The notes below the pieces were generated by a model, which worked only from the letters and a program-made list of their open reading frames with translations, ran no database searches and was not told where the DNA came from. DNA of 41,456 nt from contig NZ_PJQW01000018.1 in assembly GCF_004303025.1 (NCBI RefSeq), forward strand, positions 1-41,456. The letters are read 5' to 3'. Both the position numbers and the translations under genes were made by a program. This document shows, piece after piece, positions 32,985 to 41,338 of this stretch (position 1 is the stretch's first letter; each line of letters opens with the position of its first letter). Source of the stretch: Flavobacterium sp. J27 (GTDB lineage Bacteria; Bacteroidota; Bacteroidia; Flavobacteriales; Flavobacteriaceae).

Positions 32985-33054
32985 TATATAAATAGTGTCA
33001 AGTATTCGTTTTGTAATACTGAAAGATTATAAAAAATAAACTATTGTTCTAAAT

Positions 33055-33165
33055 TAGCCCTGATGGGAGCGGTATCTTTTTGTTTGGGAGTTTATCCAAA
33101 CAAAAAATATAGCGTACAGCAGGAAAATGGCTGGCAAATATACTACAAGTCATTCGCTCCAAAAA
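33055..33165. ncRNA. Candidate structured non-coding RNA or conserved intergenic element
   Basis: This is the non-coding stretch between the BFN gene and the etfA terminator, clearly more structured than its surroundings. TCTTTTTGTTTGG pairs with CCAAACAAAAAATA as a long hairpin (about 33075-33111), enclosed by GGAGCG (33066-33071) with CGCTCC (33155-33160). It contains AGCCCTGATGGGAGCGGTAT and ACAGCAGGAAAATGGCTGG, which I recall from intergenic regions of other flavobacteria. The strand is not settled. Neither neighbour needs it as a terminator. Confidence 0.45.
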
Positions 33166-33166
33166 T

Positions 33167-33200
33167 AAAAAAAAGAGCTATCTTAACAAAGATAACTCTA
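33167..33200 (-). terminator. Terminator of the etf operon
   Basis: GAGCTATCTT (33175-33184) pairs with AAGATAACTC (33189-33198), 9 of 10 positions, with a 4-base loop. On the minus strand it follows etfA by about 37 bases and runs into a T tract (plus-strand A run 33161-33174). Confidence 0.82.
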
Positions 33201-33234
33201 ATTTTAATATAATATATTTTTAAACAGCTAAAAA

Positions 33235-34203
33235 TTAAGCATTATTCGCTTTGAAAGCTTTTAATTTTTCTATTAATTTCGGAACTACATCAAATGCATC
33301 TCCTACAACACCATAATCAGCAACTTTGAAGAATGGTGCTTCTGGATCTGTATTGATAACTACTTTAACTTTAGAGGAATTGATACCTGCTATGTGTTGG
33401 ATTGCTCCTGAAATTCCCACAGCAATATATAAATTGGCAGCAACAGGTTTACCAGTTTGTCCCACGTGTTCACTATGAGGTCTCCATCCGATATCTGAAA
33501 CTGGTTTCGAACAAGCAGTTGCAGCTCCTAATACTGAAGCTAATTCTTCAATCATTCCCCAATTTTCAGGACCTTTTAAGCCTCGTCCCGCAGAAACTAC
33601 GATTTCAGCATCGGCAATCGTAACTTTCCCAGTTACTTTTTCTATGTTTTCTACTTTAATTGTAAAATCTGCATCATTTAAAGAAGGAGAAAAGTCTTCT
33701 TCTGTTAATGTTGCTTCTGATTCGAATAGACCGAATGAGTTTTTAGCAATTCCAATTACTTTTACATCGGTTGTTATTTCAGTAATGTTAAAAGCTTTAT
33801 TTGAAAAAGCATTTCTTTTTACTTGAAATGGACTTGTGTTTACTGGTAAAGCAACTACATTTGATGCGTAACCTGCGTTTAGAGCTACTGCAACTAATGG
33901 GGCAAGATATAAACTGTCTGTTGTTGAAGATAAGACTACTAATTTAGTGTTTTCTTTTTCTGCAGCTTGTTTAATAACATCTGCGTAGGCTTTTGCATTA
34001 AAAGTGGCTAACTTGTCATTGCTTACTTTTAAAACTTTGCTAACACCATATTTGGCTAAGTCTGCTGTGTTAGTATTGTTAACAGTTACTGCTGTTACAG
34101 TTGTACCCATTGCATCGGCCACTTTTTTGGCATAAGATGCGATTTCTAAGGCTACTTTTTTAAATTTTCCTTCTGCTGATTCAGCATATATTAAGATAGA
34201 CAT
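33235..34203 (-). CDS. etfA: Electron transfer flavoprotein subunit alpha
   Basis: The 322-residue protein is the alpha subunit of ETF, which carries electrons from acyl-CoA dehydrogenases to the quinone pool. The N-terminal domain (about 1-190) pairs with the beta subunit. The C-terminal FAD domain has the family blocks VVSAGRGLKGPENWGMIEELA, ACSKPVSDIGWRPHSEHVGQTG and LYIAVGISGAIQHIAGI, which hold FAD. It starts 31 bases after etfB on the same strand, and a terminator follows. Confidence 0.95.
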   Translation of the reverse strand: MSILIYAESAEGKFKKVALEIASYAKKVADAMGTTVTAVTVNNTNTADLAKYGVSKVLKVSNDKLATFNAKAYADVIKQAAEKENTKLVVLSSTTDSLYLAPLVAVALNAGYASNVVALPVNTSPFQVKRNAFSNKAFNITEITTDVKVIGIAKNSFGLFESEATLTEEDFSPSLNDADFTIKVENIEKVTGKVTIADAEIVVSAGRGLKGPENWGMIEELASVLGAATACSKPVSDIGWRPHSEHVGQTGKPVAANLYIAVGISGAIQHIAGINSSKVKVVINTDPEAPFFKVADYGVVGDAFDVVPKLIEKLKAFKANNA

Positions 34204-34234
34204 GATTTTTGTATTTAAAATGGTTGATGATGAT

Positions 34235-34981
34235 TTAGATTACCTTCGCTTCGTTGTGAAGTAACTCAATTAATTCGTCTAAGTTGTCTGGGTTAACTAG
34301 TTTTACAGCAGACTTTGGTGCTGGTTTTTCAAATTTAACAGCTTGTGTTGCATTGCTATCGCCAGTTGGTTCATTAACTGCTAATGCTTTTGAACGAGCC
34401 ATCATGATTCCTCTCATGTTTGGAATTCTTAAGTCTTTCTCTTCTACTAATCCTTTTTGTCCACCTATAATAAGAGGGAGTGTTGTAGATAAAGTTTCTT
34501 TACCACCGTCTATTTCTCTAACTGCGGTTACTTTTTCACCTTCAATTTCCAATCCAGTGCAAGAGTTTACAAAATTATATCCAAGTAATCCTGCCATCAT
34601 ACCAGGAACCATTCCGCCATTATAATCTAATGATTCTTTACCTGCAATGATTAAATCATAGCCTCCTTGTTTTACAACTTCAACTAATTGTTTTGCAACA
34701 AACATGCCGTCTATTGGGTTTGCATTAATTCTAATTGCTTCATCTGCTCCAATTGCTAAAGCTTTTCTCAAGGTAGCTTCAGCGTCAGTACCTCCTACAT
34801 TTACTACAGTTACAGTAGCGCCTTGTTTTTCTTTGAACCAAACTGCTCTTGTTAGGCCAAACTCATCATTTGGATTAATAACAAACTGAACTCCATTTGT
34901 ATCAAATTCAGTGTCATTGTTGGTGAAATTGATTTTTGATGTAGTATCAGGTACATGACTGATGCAAACTAATATTTTCAT
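34235..34981 (-). CDS. etfB: Electron transfer flavoprotein subunit beta
   Basis: The ATG at 34981 gives 248 residues and the canonical start MKILVCISHVPDTTSK; a longer open frame upstream encodes nothing family-like. Family blocks include NPNDEFGLTRAVWFKE, the adenine-nucleotide stretch KALAIGADEAIRI, DLIIAGKESLDYNGGMVPGM and VREIDGGKE. Together with EtfA it forms the FAD/AMP heterodimer. It is the first gene of the etfBA operon, with 195 bases to the divergent secretion cluster. Confidence 0.95.
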   Translation of the reverse strand: MKILVCISHVPDTTSKINFTNNDTEFDTNGVQFVINPNDEFGLTRAVWFKEKQGATVTVVNVGGTDAEATLRKALAIGADEAIRINANPIDGMFVAKQLVEVVKQGGYDLIIAGKESLDYNGGMVPGMMAGLLGYNFVNSCTGLEIEGEKVTAVREIDGGKETLSTTLPLIIGGQKGLVEEKDLRIPNMRGIMMARSKALAVNEPTGDSNATQAVKFEKPAPKSAVKLVNPDNLDELIELLHNEAKVI

Positions 34982-35130
34982 TGTTTTATTTTTGAGATTT
35001 AATGTCACGAAATTACAAAAAAAATGTTTAAAAATACTATGCACGCATAATATTTTTTTAAATTTTAATTTTTTTTGCTTAATAATCAAAATAGTGCAGA
35101 TTATTGTTTAACCTCTGAATATTTTTTTTA

Positions 35131-35138
35131 TATATTTG
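35131..35138 (+). promoter_or_regulatory. Candidate -7 box of the type VI secretion cluster
   Basis: TATATTTG exactly fits TAnnTTTG and lies 38 bases upstream of the first gene of the cluster. A TTG at 35104-35106 is present but 24 bases away, longer than usual, so only the -7 part is well supported. Confidence 0.5.
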
Positions 35139-35176
35139 GAGTAAAGTTATAAATCGAAAAGTTTTCTCACTAAAAA

Positions 35177-36157
35177 ATGAACGCAAATAATCAAATAAAA
35201 ACGCACTTTGATAATAAAGTTATCATTACATTTATATTAGTCTTTATATTATCGTGTGGGTTATTAGCCTTTAAAAAATCAAATGAAATAGATTGCTCTG
35301 TTTTTGATTTTAATACAGATACAAAGCATTATATGGTTGATAATGTTATTACTTTTTCTGAGACTTCAGGTAAAGCCTATTCTTGGAGATGGTATTTTGG
35401 AGATGGATCAGATATATCATATAAGTCAAAGGAGTTACATTCTTTTAATAAACCAGGGACTTATAAAGTGAAATTATTAATTAATGAAACTTGTGAGATT
35501 GAAAAAACGATTAAGGTTTTGCCAAAGCCAGTTGTAGAAGTGAAAGAAGCGCTATTGGTAAATTTTGAAGCTCCAGATAGAGTAGAGCAAGGAGAAATAG
35601 TGGAGTTTGTAGATCATACAGAAGGAGCAGAAACATGGGAATGGAAGTTTGGTGAAAATAGTAAAGTGGATAGTAAAGATAAGAATCCAAGATATAAGTT
35701 CTCGACTATAGGCGTAAAAACGGTATCTTTAATAATTAATGGAGATAAGAAAAATAGAGCTTTTAAGGATATAGTGGTGGTAGCTAAGACAGGGAAGCCT
35801 AAAACAAAAAAAACTTCGACTGTTAAATCGATTCCTCTAGATACATTGCCAAAAGTAGTTATTGAAGAGAAGGCTCTGGTAGTAGCGGTTAAATCGATAA
35901 GTGAAGATGAATTAGAGCGTTTGTTGTATAGTGTGTCTGATAATAAAATATCTTTAATTAATTTTAAAAATCAATTTTGTTTAGATAACGCGCCAAAAGT
36001 AAGAGTTAATTCGGATAGTCGATTTATGACTTTAGAGCAGTTTTATAAATCAATAAAGAATAAAGGTATTAAAATAAGACAAGTTAAAATATATAAGGAT
36101 AAAGATCAATGTATAGAAACTATATATGTTAGCTTTAAGTATAAAACATTTTTTTAA
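35177..36157 (+). CDS. PKD-domain inner-membrane protein heading the T6SS cluster
   Basis: The 326-residue protein has a short cytoplasmic N-terminus and one membrane segment (about 14-32, KVIITFILVFILSCGLLAF), leaving the rest in the periplasm. Two PKD-like beta domains follow, marked by WRWYFGDGSD (about 69-78) with HSFNKPGTYKVKLLI, and WEWKFGENSK with a KFSTIGVKTVSLII closing strand. A basic linker (about 208-225) leads to a C-terminal helical/beta region of about 90 residues. It lies 25 bases upstream of tssB. Bacteroidota T6SS lack the TssJLM membrane complex of proteobacteria and use other trans-envelope proteins (TssN-R); this may be one, but I cannot say which. Confidence 0.68.
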   Translation: MNANNQIKTHFDNKVIITFILVFILSCGLLAFKKSNEIDCSVFDFNTDTKHYMVDNVITFSETSGKAYSWRWYFGDGSDISYKSKELHSFNKPGTYKVKLLINETCEIEKTIKVLPKPVVEVKEALLVNFEAPDRVEQGEIVEFVDHTEGAETWEWKFGENSKVDSKDKNPRYKFSTIGVKTVSLIINGDKKNRAFKDIVVVAKTGKPKTKKTSTVKSIPLDTLPKVVIEEKALVVAVKSISEDELERLLYSVSDNKISLINFKNQFCLDNAPKVRVNSDSRFMTLEQFYKSIKNKGIKIRQVKIYKDKDQCIETIYVSFKYKTFF

Positions 36158-36182
36158 AAATCTATAGACTAAAATTAATATT

Positions 36183-36647
36183 ATGGCAGACAGATTCTCA
36201 GGCAGTTATGGAATTGGAGGAAATGAAGTTAGAGTGGAAGGTCAAGAAGGTATTCTTGAAATTCCTCAAAATAGAACTTTAATAGCTCAAAAATTAACGC
36301 CAAATACACCAGTGAAACCTGAAATAGTTACAGGTTTAAAAAATATGGATGAAGTATTTGAACATTTTGACCCTAAAGTAAAGGTGGCTTTTGAAGATGA
36401 AAATGGACAAATCAATAGAGAAGAGCTACAGTTTAAAAATGTAGGTGATTTCTCTATTAATGGGATTATTGATCAAAGTTCTTTTTTATTAGATTTAAAA
36501 ACTAAAAATGAGCAGTATCAAAAATTAATTAAGCAATTAAAAACAAATAAAGTTTTAAAACTAGCTTTACAAGATCCAGATGCAAAACAATCGATTATTG
36601 AAAGTTTAGAAACTTTAATAGCAGAAATTGAGGCATCAGACAAATAA
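36183..36647 (+). CDS. tssB: T6SS contractile sheath small subunit
   Basis: The 154-residue protein has the size and layout of TssB/VipA: a glycine-containing N-terminus, then IPQNRTLIAQKLTPNTPVKP, a middle VFEHFDPKVKV that matches the conserved sheath segment, GDFSINGIIDQSSFLLDL and a helical C-terminus (about 105-154). It is followed 14 bases later by a gene for a 454-residue TssC-like protein, the expected partner. TssB and TssC interlock to form the sheath whose contraction drives the Hcp tube outward. Confidence 0.88.
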   Translation: MADRFSGSYGIGGNEVRVEGQEGILEIPQNRTLIAQKLTPNTPVKPEIVTGLKNMDEVFEHFDPKVKVAFEDENGQINREELQFKNVGDFSINGIIDQSSFLLDLKTKNEQYQKLIKQLKTNKVLKLALQDPDAKQSIIESLETLIAEIEASDK

Positions 36648-36661
36648 AACAAGAAACAATT

Positions 36662-38026
36662 ATGGCAAACCATGAAAGTAGTAGCGCAGCTTCTAGCGCA
36701 GACAAACAGCATAAAGAAGTAGCTCGTTCCTTAGAACAAACTTTAGATTCATTTATTCAATATGGCGGATTTGATTTATTAGAAGGTTCAATAGAAGGAG
36801 TGCAAAACTTAAATCCAAGCAGAAAGGCAAGAAAAAATATTTTTTTAACAGAGTCAAGTAAAAAGGCGGAACGCGATAATCTGAAAAAAGTTTTAAAGAT
36901 TTGGGCGGAATCTTTGAAATCGGCAGATAACTTAGTTGATTTAGTAAACGATTGTACTGCAAAAGCGGAAGAAGCAGAAAAAACGTTGAAAAACAACTTG
37001 AGAATAGCTGTTGATGAAACGAAAGAATTAGAAGAAAATTACAGAAGTATTGCTCTTTTTTATAAAAATACAGAAGAAAGCAAACTTAAAAATATATCCA
37101 TAGTAAATGCAGAATTAGATCAGTTAAAAGATTTAGATAATACGCGATTTATTGATACAATACATGAAGAATTAGTTAATGGTTTTGATCGCCTAGATTT
37201 AAGACAAAATTATTCACTATTGGTTATTCCTGGATATTTAGGTTCAAATAAAGTATTAGAGAAATGGGCTAAGATTGCTTTTGAAAATAAAGTAATGTTA
37301 ATTACTGATTTTCAGCATTTAGATGAGCCAGATGATGTGATGGAGATGTTTGAGGCTGCTAATTTAACAGGAGGAGATGTGTACAGGTCGAATGTTATGA
37401 TGGCGTGTAACTGGCTTGTAGGTAGAGGTAAACATGATGAGATTGAAGAAGAAGATGATTTGTTTGTTCCTCCTTCAATGGCGTTAGCAGGAAAAGTGTA
37501 CAATACTTTGATGTCTCAAATAACAGCGGGTAAGAAATTTGGTGGGATTAATGAAGTGGATGGAGTTAAATTTGACTTAAAGAAAAGTGAAATTGCTAAT
37601 TTAGAGAGCCTTGGATTAATTCCTATGGTTAACGAATATGGGAAAGTAATGGCTTTCTCAGGGAAAACACTCTTTAGTGGTGATAACCTTGGTTTACAAA
37701 CGTATTCAGTAGTAAGGGTTTTTGATTATGTGACCAAAGTATTAATGGATTTCTTAAATAGAAGGGCTTTTGAAAATTTTAATGCTAAAACTAGAAAAGA
37801 GATTTTAGGACAAATTGTTAAATTCTTAGACAATGTTACAGGTCCAGATAAACTAATTGAAGATTTTGATATCAAAAGATTTGAGCAAGATCCTAATCAA
37901 AAAGATAGAATATTCTTAGATATCAGATTAAAGCCTTATTTCCCTGCTAAAAACTTCTTAATTAAGATGGATGGGCAAAAAGGAGACGATGGAAACGATT
38001 GGGATACCGAATATGCAGAATCATAA
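36662..38026 (+). CDS. tssC: T6SS contractile sheath large subunit
   Basis: The 454-residue protein is the large sheath subunit (TssC/VipB, Bacteroidota DUF5458 form). The N-terminal 130 residues are helical and charged; the core has YSLLVIPGYLGSNKVLEKWA, an acidic strand with FQHLDEPDDVMEMF, MACNWLVGRGKHDEIEEED, an FVPPSMALAGKVYNTL stretch and the closing DRIFLDIRLKPYFPAKNF, typical of the sheath handshake domain. It is the last gene before the well-expressed hcp genes. The pair is complete, so the apparatus is probably functional. Confidence 0.88.
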   Translation: MANHESSSAASSADKQHKEVARSLEQTLDSFIQYGGFDLLEGSIEGVQNLNPSRKARKNIFLTESSKKAERDNLKKVLKIWAESLKSADNLVDLVNDCTAKAEEAEKTLKNNLRIAVDETKELEENYRSIALFYKNTEESKLKNISIVNAELDQLKDLDNTRFIDTIHEELVNGFDRLDLRQNYSLLVIPGYLGSNKVLEKWAKIAFENKVMLITDFQHLDEPDDVMEMFEAANLTGGDVYRSNVMMACNWLVGRGKHDEIEEEDDLFVPPSMALAGKVYNTLMSQITAGKKFGGINEVDGVKFDLKKSEIANLESLGLIPMVNEYGKVMAFSGKTLFSGDNLGLQTYSVVRVFDYVTKVLMDFLNRRAFENFNAKTRKEILGQIVKFLDNVTGPDKLIEDFDIKRFEQDPNQKDRIFLDIRLKPYFPAKNFLIKMDGQKGDDGNDWDTEYAES

Positions 38027-38080
38027 TCATAATTTTAATATAATTTAACAAGAAAACATACATTTTTTTTCAAAAATTAA

Positions 38081-38088
38081 TATATTTG
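38081..38088 (+). promoter_or_regulatory. Candidate -7 box for the first hcp gene
   Basis: TATATTTG matches TAnnTTTG and lies 86 bases upstream of the tssD start, in a 148-base gene-free gap after tssC. A separate promoter for Hcp would fit its need in large amounts. No clear -33 TTG was seen. Confidence 0.45.
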
Positions 38089-38174
38089 TACTATATTTAT
38101 TCTTGAGTAGATTTACTGACAACCACACAAATAACAAATAACAAACATTTTTTTTAATCTTTAAATTTTACATT

Positions 38175-38561
38175 ATGTCATTTAAATCAAAACTTAAAGT
38201 TGGCGGAAAGGAACTTAACATTTTAAAAGTTTCTTATGATTTATATCAAGAAATTGATGCAAGTGGAAGACCTTCTTCTGTAACAAGAGGAGGTACAATT
38301 AATCTTTCAGTAGAATCTACAGGTGATTCATTCTTTTTTGAATGGATGACTAATAATTTCGAAAGAAAAGATGGTTCAGTTCAATACGTTAAGCGTGATA
38401 CTGATGCCAAATTGAAAGAATTAAACTTCAAAGAAGGTTATTTGATAAAATACAAAGAAGAGTTTGATGCTACAGGAACTAATCCATTAGTTGAGACGTT
38501 TACTATTTCTGCTAAAGAAATTGGAGTAGGAGCTGGTGAACATGTAAATGAGTGGGTATAA
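38175..38561 (+). CDS. tssD: T6SS tube protein TssD (Hcp), copy 1
   Basis: The 128-residue protein matches the Bacteroidota TssD form of Hcp: start MSFKSKLKVGGKELNILKVSYDLYQEIDASGRPS, whose key parts are KLKVGGKELNIL and DLYQEIDASGRPS, then FFEWMTNN and an ETFTISAKEIGVG closing strand. Rings of this protein stack into the tube pushed out by the sheath. It has its own promoter candidate and a hairpin terminator. The next gene encodes a second, diverged copy. Confidence 0.92.
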   Translation: MSFKSKLKVGGKELNILKVSYDLYQEIDASGRPSSVTRGGTINLSVESTGDSFFFEWMTNNFERKDGSVQYVKRDTDAKLKELNFKEGYLIKYKEEFDATGTNPLVETFTISAKEIGVGAGEHVNEWV

Positions 38562-38579
38562 CATTCCTATTTTAAAATG

Positions 38580-38628
38580 AAATGATAAAGAGTTGGTTTT
38601 GTTACTTACTCTTTATCATTTATTTGTA
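38580..38628 (+). terminator. Hairpin after hcp copy 1
   Basis: AAATGATAAAGAGT (38580-38593) pairs perfectly with ACTCTTTATCATTT (38608-38621) over 14 bp, with a 14-base loop and a T-rich tail. It separates the two tssD genes. The tail overlaps a possible promoter for the second copy (TTTG 38598-38601, TTTATTTG 38619-38626, 17 bases apart), so the hairpin may do both jobs. Confidence 0.7.
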
Positions 38629-38662
38629 TTTTATATATTTAATAACCTTATACTTTATACAT

Positions 38663-39058
38663 ATGTCTTTTTTAGCAAAGCTTGAAATCGATGGTGAAGA
38701 AATGAATGTATTGGAGTTTCAGTTTACTATTGGTCAAGAGATTGATAAAAGTGGGAAGCCCTCTGCAGATCCGACAGGAGGTAGATTCAGGGTAGTTGTA
38801 GAATCAACTAAAAGTACCATGCTATTCGATTGGATGACTAGTAATAATCAAACTAAAAACGGAAAAGTTACTTTTTTTAGGAGAGATGCGGTTTCTAAAA
38901 TGAGAGAACTTCAATTTAACGACGGCTATTGTATTGGTTACGATGAGGTGTTTTTATCTCAAACTAACAATCCAATGAGTGTAGAAATAGTTGTTTCTGC
39001 AAAAGAAGTTATTATGAATGGTTCTAAATTTACAAGAAACTGGCCTCTTAAATTCTAG
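38663..39058 (+). CDS. tssD: T6SS tube protein TssD (Hcp), copy 2
   Basis: The ATG at 38663 gives 131 residues starting MSFLAKLEIDGEEMNVLEF; an upstream in-frame ATG at 38582 would add a 27-residue hydrophobic stretch that overlaps a hairpin, and is rejected. Blocks are shared with copy 1: QEIDKSGKPS, LFDWMTSNN and VEIVVSAKEV. The two are clear paralogues but well diverged. It lies 5 bases before the effector candidate, so it is probably the dedicated carrier of that toxin, as with other Hcp copies located next to cargo. Confidence 0.9.
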   Translation: MSFLAKLEIDGEEMNVLEFQFTIGQEIDKSGKPSADPTGGRFRVVVESTKSTMLFDWMTSNNQTKNGKVTFFRRDAVSKMRELQFNDGYCIGYDEVFLSQTNNPMSVEIVVSAKEVIMNGSKFTRNWPLKF

Positions 39059-39063
39059 AAGTA

Positions 39064-39999
39064 ATGGACGAATTAGAAACTAATTTTTTTATTGGGTTAA
39101 GCTATCATTTTGGAGGTCCAAAAAATTATATGAGTGGAACAGCTGGAGTTGGAATAAGTCAACGTTTTGGCAATTTCAATCCTGGTGCTAATCTTGCTGT
39201 TAATTTTTATAATGGTGGATTAGGTTCCCTTTCTAATGATTCAAGTTTTAATATTGATACTGTTTTAACAGGTAAATTAACCATTGGAGACGGAAAAGGA
39301 AATCCAATGGATGTTTATCCATTGCATTTAAATAGTGGAACTGGATTAGAAGATAACTATAAGTATTCTGCAACCATTGGAACTAACTTTATTTTCAATA
39401 ATCATGAAAGGAATCAACATGTAGGATTTGTACAATTACGAGCTAGTGATTTTAGCTTTCAAACCTATAATGATTTTAGTGGTTTCAAAAAGCTTGGAAT
39501 CAGTGATGGAAATGATCGTTGGTGGACTGGAGGCGGCAATATAACATTAGGAGCAAAGAATAGCGATTATCAATTTGTTATTGCTAGCGATGTTTTTACT
39601 GCCGATACAGATTCTGAAAATGACTTTGATCGTAACACTGCCAATAAAAATTTAGAAACTTTTTTAAATAATAATCAAAATAATTCTAAATTAGAAAGGT
39701 TGAAGAATAGAGTTACTGATTATACACCAGCAACTGCTTCTCAAGTAGATCAAACTTTTCTTGACTTGAATAGAGACGGGGTTACTTGGACGCCTGAAGC
39801 ACATTCATTTGATTTGAATCAAGGGAGAACTTCATTTCGTTTGAAAACACCTGATGGTACTTTTGGTATGAATAGTTTAGGAAAAAGTAATATGTATAGT
39901 CAAGATATTATACATAGAATCATCAATTTTCATTTGATACCTTCTGAAAGACCAAATTATTGGGAGTTTCAATATAGTCCTACGATAAATCAGTTTTAA
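39064..39999 (+). CDS. Candidate T6SS effector, polymorphic toxin type 23-like
   Basis: The 311-residue protein has no signal peptide. The first 180 residues are glycine-rich beta strands (GLSYHFGGPKNYMSG, GVGISQRFGNFNPGANLAV, SATIGTNFIFNN) and contain DGNDRWWTGGGNITLG and an FTADTDSENDFD stretch, which I recall as features of the Bacterial_toxin_23 (polymorphic toxin type 23) family of Bacteroidota. The C-terminal 100 residues (DYTPATASQVDQTFLDLNRDG and onward) may be the variable part. Position supports effector status: 5 bases after tssD copy 2 and coupled to a lipoprotein by TAATG. The biochemical activity is not known to me. Confidence 0.6.
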   Translation: MDELETNFFIGLSYHFGGPKNYMSGTAGVGISQRFGNFNPGANLAVNFYNGGLGSLSNDSSFNIDTVLTGKLTIGDGKGNPMDVYPLHLNSGTGLEDNYKYSATIGTNFIFNNHERNQHVGFVQLRASDFSFQTYNDFSGFKKLGISDGNDRWWTGGGNITLGAKNSDYQFVIASDVFTADTDSENDFDRNTANKNLETFLNNNQNNSKLERLKNRVTDYTPATASQVDQTFLDLNRDGVTWTPEAHSFDLNQGRTSFRLKTPDGTFGMNSLGKSNMYSQDIIHRIINFHLIPSERPNYWEFQYSPTINQF

Positions 40000-40574
40000 T
40001 GAAAAGCCTAATTGCATTGCTTTTTTTAGTTTTTGCATTTAATTCTTGTAGTTCAAAATTTTACTCAAAGAAAGACTATTCTTTCTATAATCAAAATTTT
40101 GAATTAGATAAAGAATCTTTGTTAAAAACAAATGGTATTTATGTGTTAGATTCGGTATGGTCACAATCAAGTACAGAAATCCCAATGGAAAAAAACATAA
40201 AAAAAGTATGTTACATTTTCTATAAAACTGGTCAATCTAATATGATTATATCTGAAAAGGAAGACGATTTAGATTACAAGCAGTTTGTTTTAAACGATTT
40301 TAATCGGTCCAAAAACAATAAAAACGTAGGAACTTTATTTCAAGGATATTATAAATTAAAAAACAATAAAATTGTTATTGAGAAAGTTAATACATCTCTT
40401 AGAAGATTTAATTATTCCTATGGTTATCTTGAAAATGAAAAATTAATAATTGTAAAGCCAAATTCTTTACAAGGGGAAGGAAATTTTGAAGATAAATATT
40501 TCTTAGATACATATAAAGAGATTTATACATTCATTCCAGTTGAAGATTTAGATTCTATTTTACCATATTGGTAA
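39999..40574 (+). CDS. Lipoprotein, candidate immunity protein
   Basis: The 191-residue protein has a lipoprotein signal (MKSLIALLFLVFAFNSC, Cys17) and a beta-rich mature part with KKVCYIFYKTGQSNMI, IVIEKVN and EIYTFIPVEDL. Its ATG overlaps the stop of the candidate toxin gene (TAATG), so it is made with it. Immunity proteins are typically encoded directly after the toxin. An envelope lipoprotein suggests that the toxin acts in the periplasm or on the envelope. No family recognised; the role is inference from position. Confidence 0.55.
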   Translation: MKSLIALLFLVFAFNSCSSKFYSKKDYSFYNQNFELDKESLLKTNGIYVLDSVWSQSSTEIPMEKNIKKVCYIFYKTGQSNMIISEKEDDLDYKQFVLNDFNRSKNNKNVGTLFQGYYKLKNNKIVIEKVNTSLRRFNYSYGYLENEKLIIVKPNSLQGEGNFEDKYFLDTYKEIYTFIPVEDLDSILPYW

Positions 40575-40601
40575 TTAGAAAGAAAACATAATCTTTTTAA
40601 A

Positions 40602-41315
40602 ATGAAAATTCTTTTTTCAAAAATAATTGTATTCTTTTTTATTTGCTTTCAAGTATCATTTAGTCAGTTGCTGTCTGAGTTTGATTTGGATTCTGCCTAT
40701 AGAAATGAGTTGCTTGTAGAAAATAATGCTTTAAAACAAAGGATTTCTAGGTTCCCTTCTGAAGCCAAATCGATCAATGCAGCGATAGCTCAATTTATCA
40801 GGCAAAAAGATTATAACAATGCATTAGAACAGGCAAATCAATTAAATCAAATATTGCCTAATAATGCAGACGTCAAATGTTTTCAAGCGAAAATGTATTA
40901 TAAACTCAATAATACTGAATTGGCTATTCAATTGTATAATCAAGCTATTCAATTAAATCCAAACAATAAATGGTTTTATATAAATAAAGCAGGATTATTA
41001 TCTGAAATGAATCACATTTCAGAAGCAATTGAAACAGTAGATACATTAATTAAAATACACAAAGATTGGAGTATTGCTTATAATTTGAAAGCCTCTTTAT
41101 TATTACATGAAAATAAAAAACAGCAAGCACTATCAGTTTTTAATCAAGCCATTCAATTAAGTCCTAAAAGTGCTTTAATATATACAAATAGAGGTGATTT
41201 ATTCTTAGAAATGAATGATAAAGAAAATGCAATTTTAAATTATCAAAAGGCACTTGAAATTCAGCCTGATTATTTGTCTGCAAAACTAAAATTGGATACA
41301 ATTCGTCTGAATTGA
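40602..41315 (+). CDS. Secreted tetratricopeptide-repeat protein
   Basis: The 237-residue protein has a signal peptide (MKILFSKIIVFFFICFQVSFS) and a short coiled linker, then about five TPR units from residue 60 to the end. The TPR pattern is clear in ELAIQLYNQAIQLNPNNKWFY, ALSVFNQAIQLSPKSALIY and AILNYQKALEIQPDY, with conserved Ala/Pro spacing of 34 residues. TPR solenoids bind protein partners. It lies between the effector pair and the vgrG start, so it may be a second immunity or accessory protein. Role unproven. Confidence 0.7.
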   Translation: MKILFSKIIVFFFICFQVSFSQLLSEFDLDSAYRNELLVENNALKQRISRFPSEAKSINAAIAQFIRQKDYNNALEQANQLNQILPNNADVKCFQAKMYYKLNNTELAIQLYNQAIQLNPNNKWFYINKAGLLSEMNHISEAIETVDTLIKIHKDWSIAYNLKASLLLHENKKQQALSVFNQAIQLSPKSALIYTNRGDLFLEMNDKENAILNYQKALEIQPDYLSAKLKLDTIRLN

Positions 41316-41338
41316 ATTAACATTAAAAAACATGACGT

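Noticed and set aside
34982..35089. Upstream extension of etfB by 36 residues.
   Set aside because: The ETF beta family begins at MKILVCISHVPD; the extension is AT-rich spacer and looks like chance coding.
38582..38662. 27-residue hydrophobic N-terminal extension of Hcp copy 2.
   Set aside because: Hcp tube proteins are cytoplasmic and start at MSFLAKLE; the extension overlaps a terminator hairpin.
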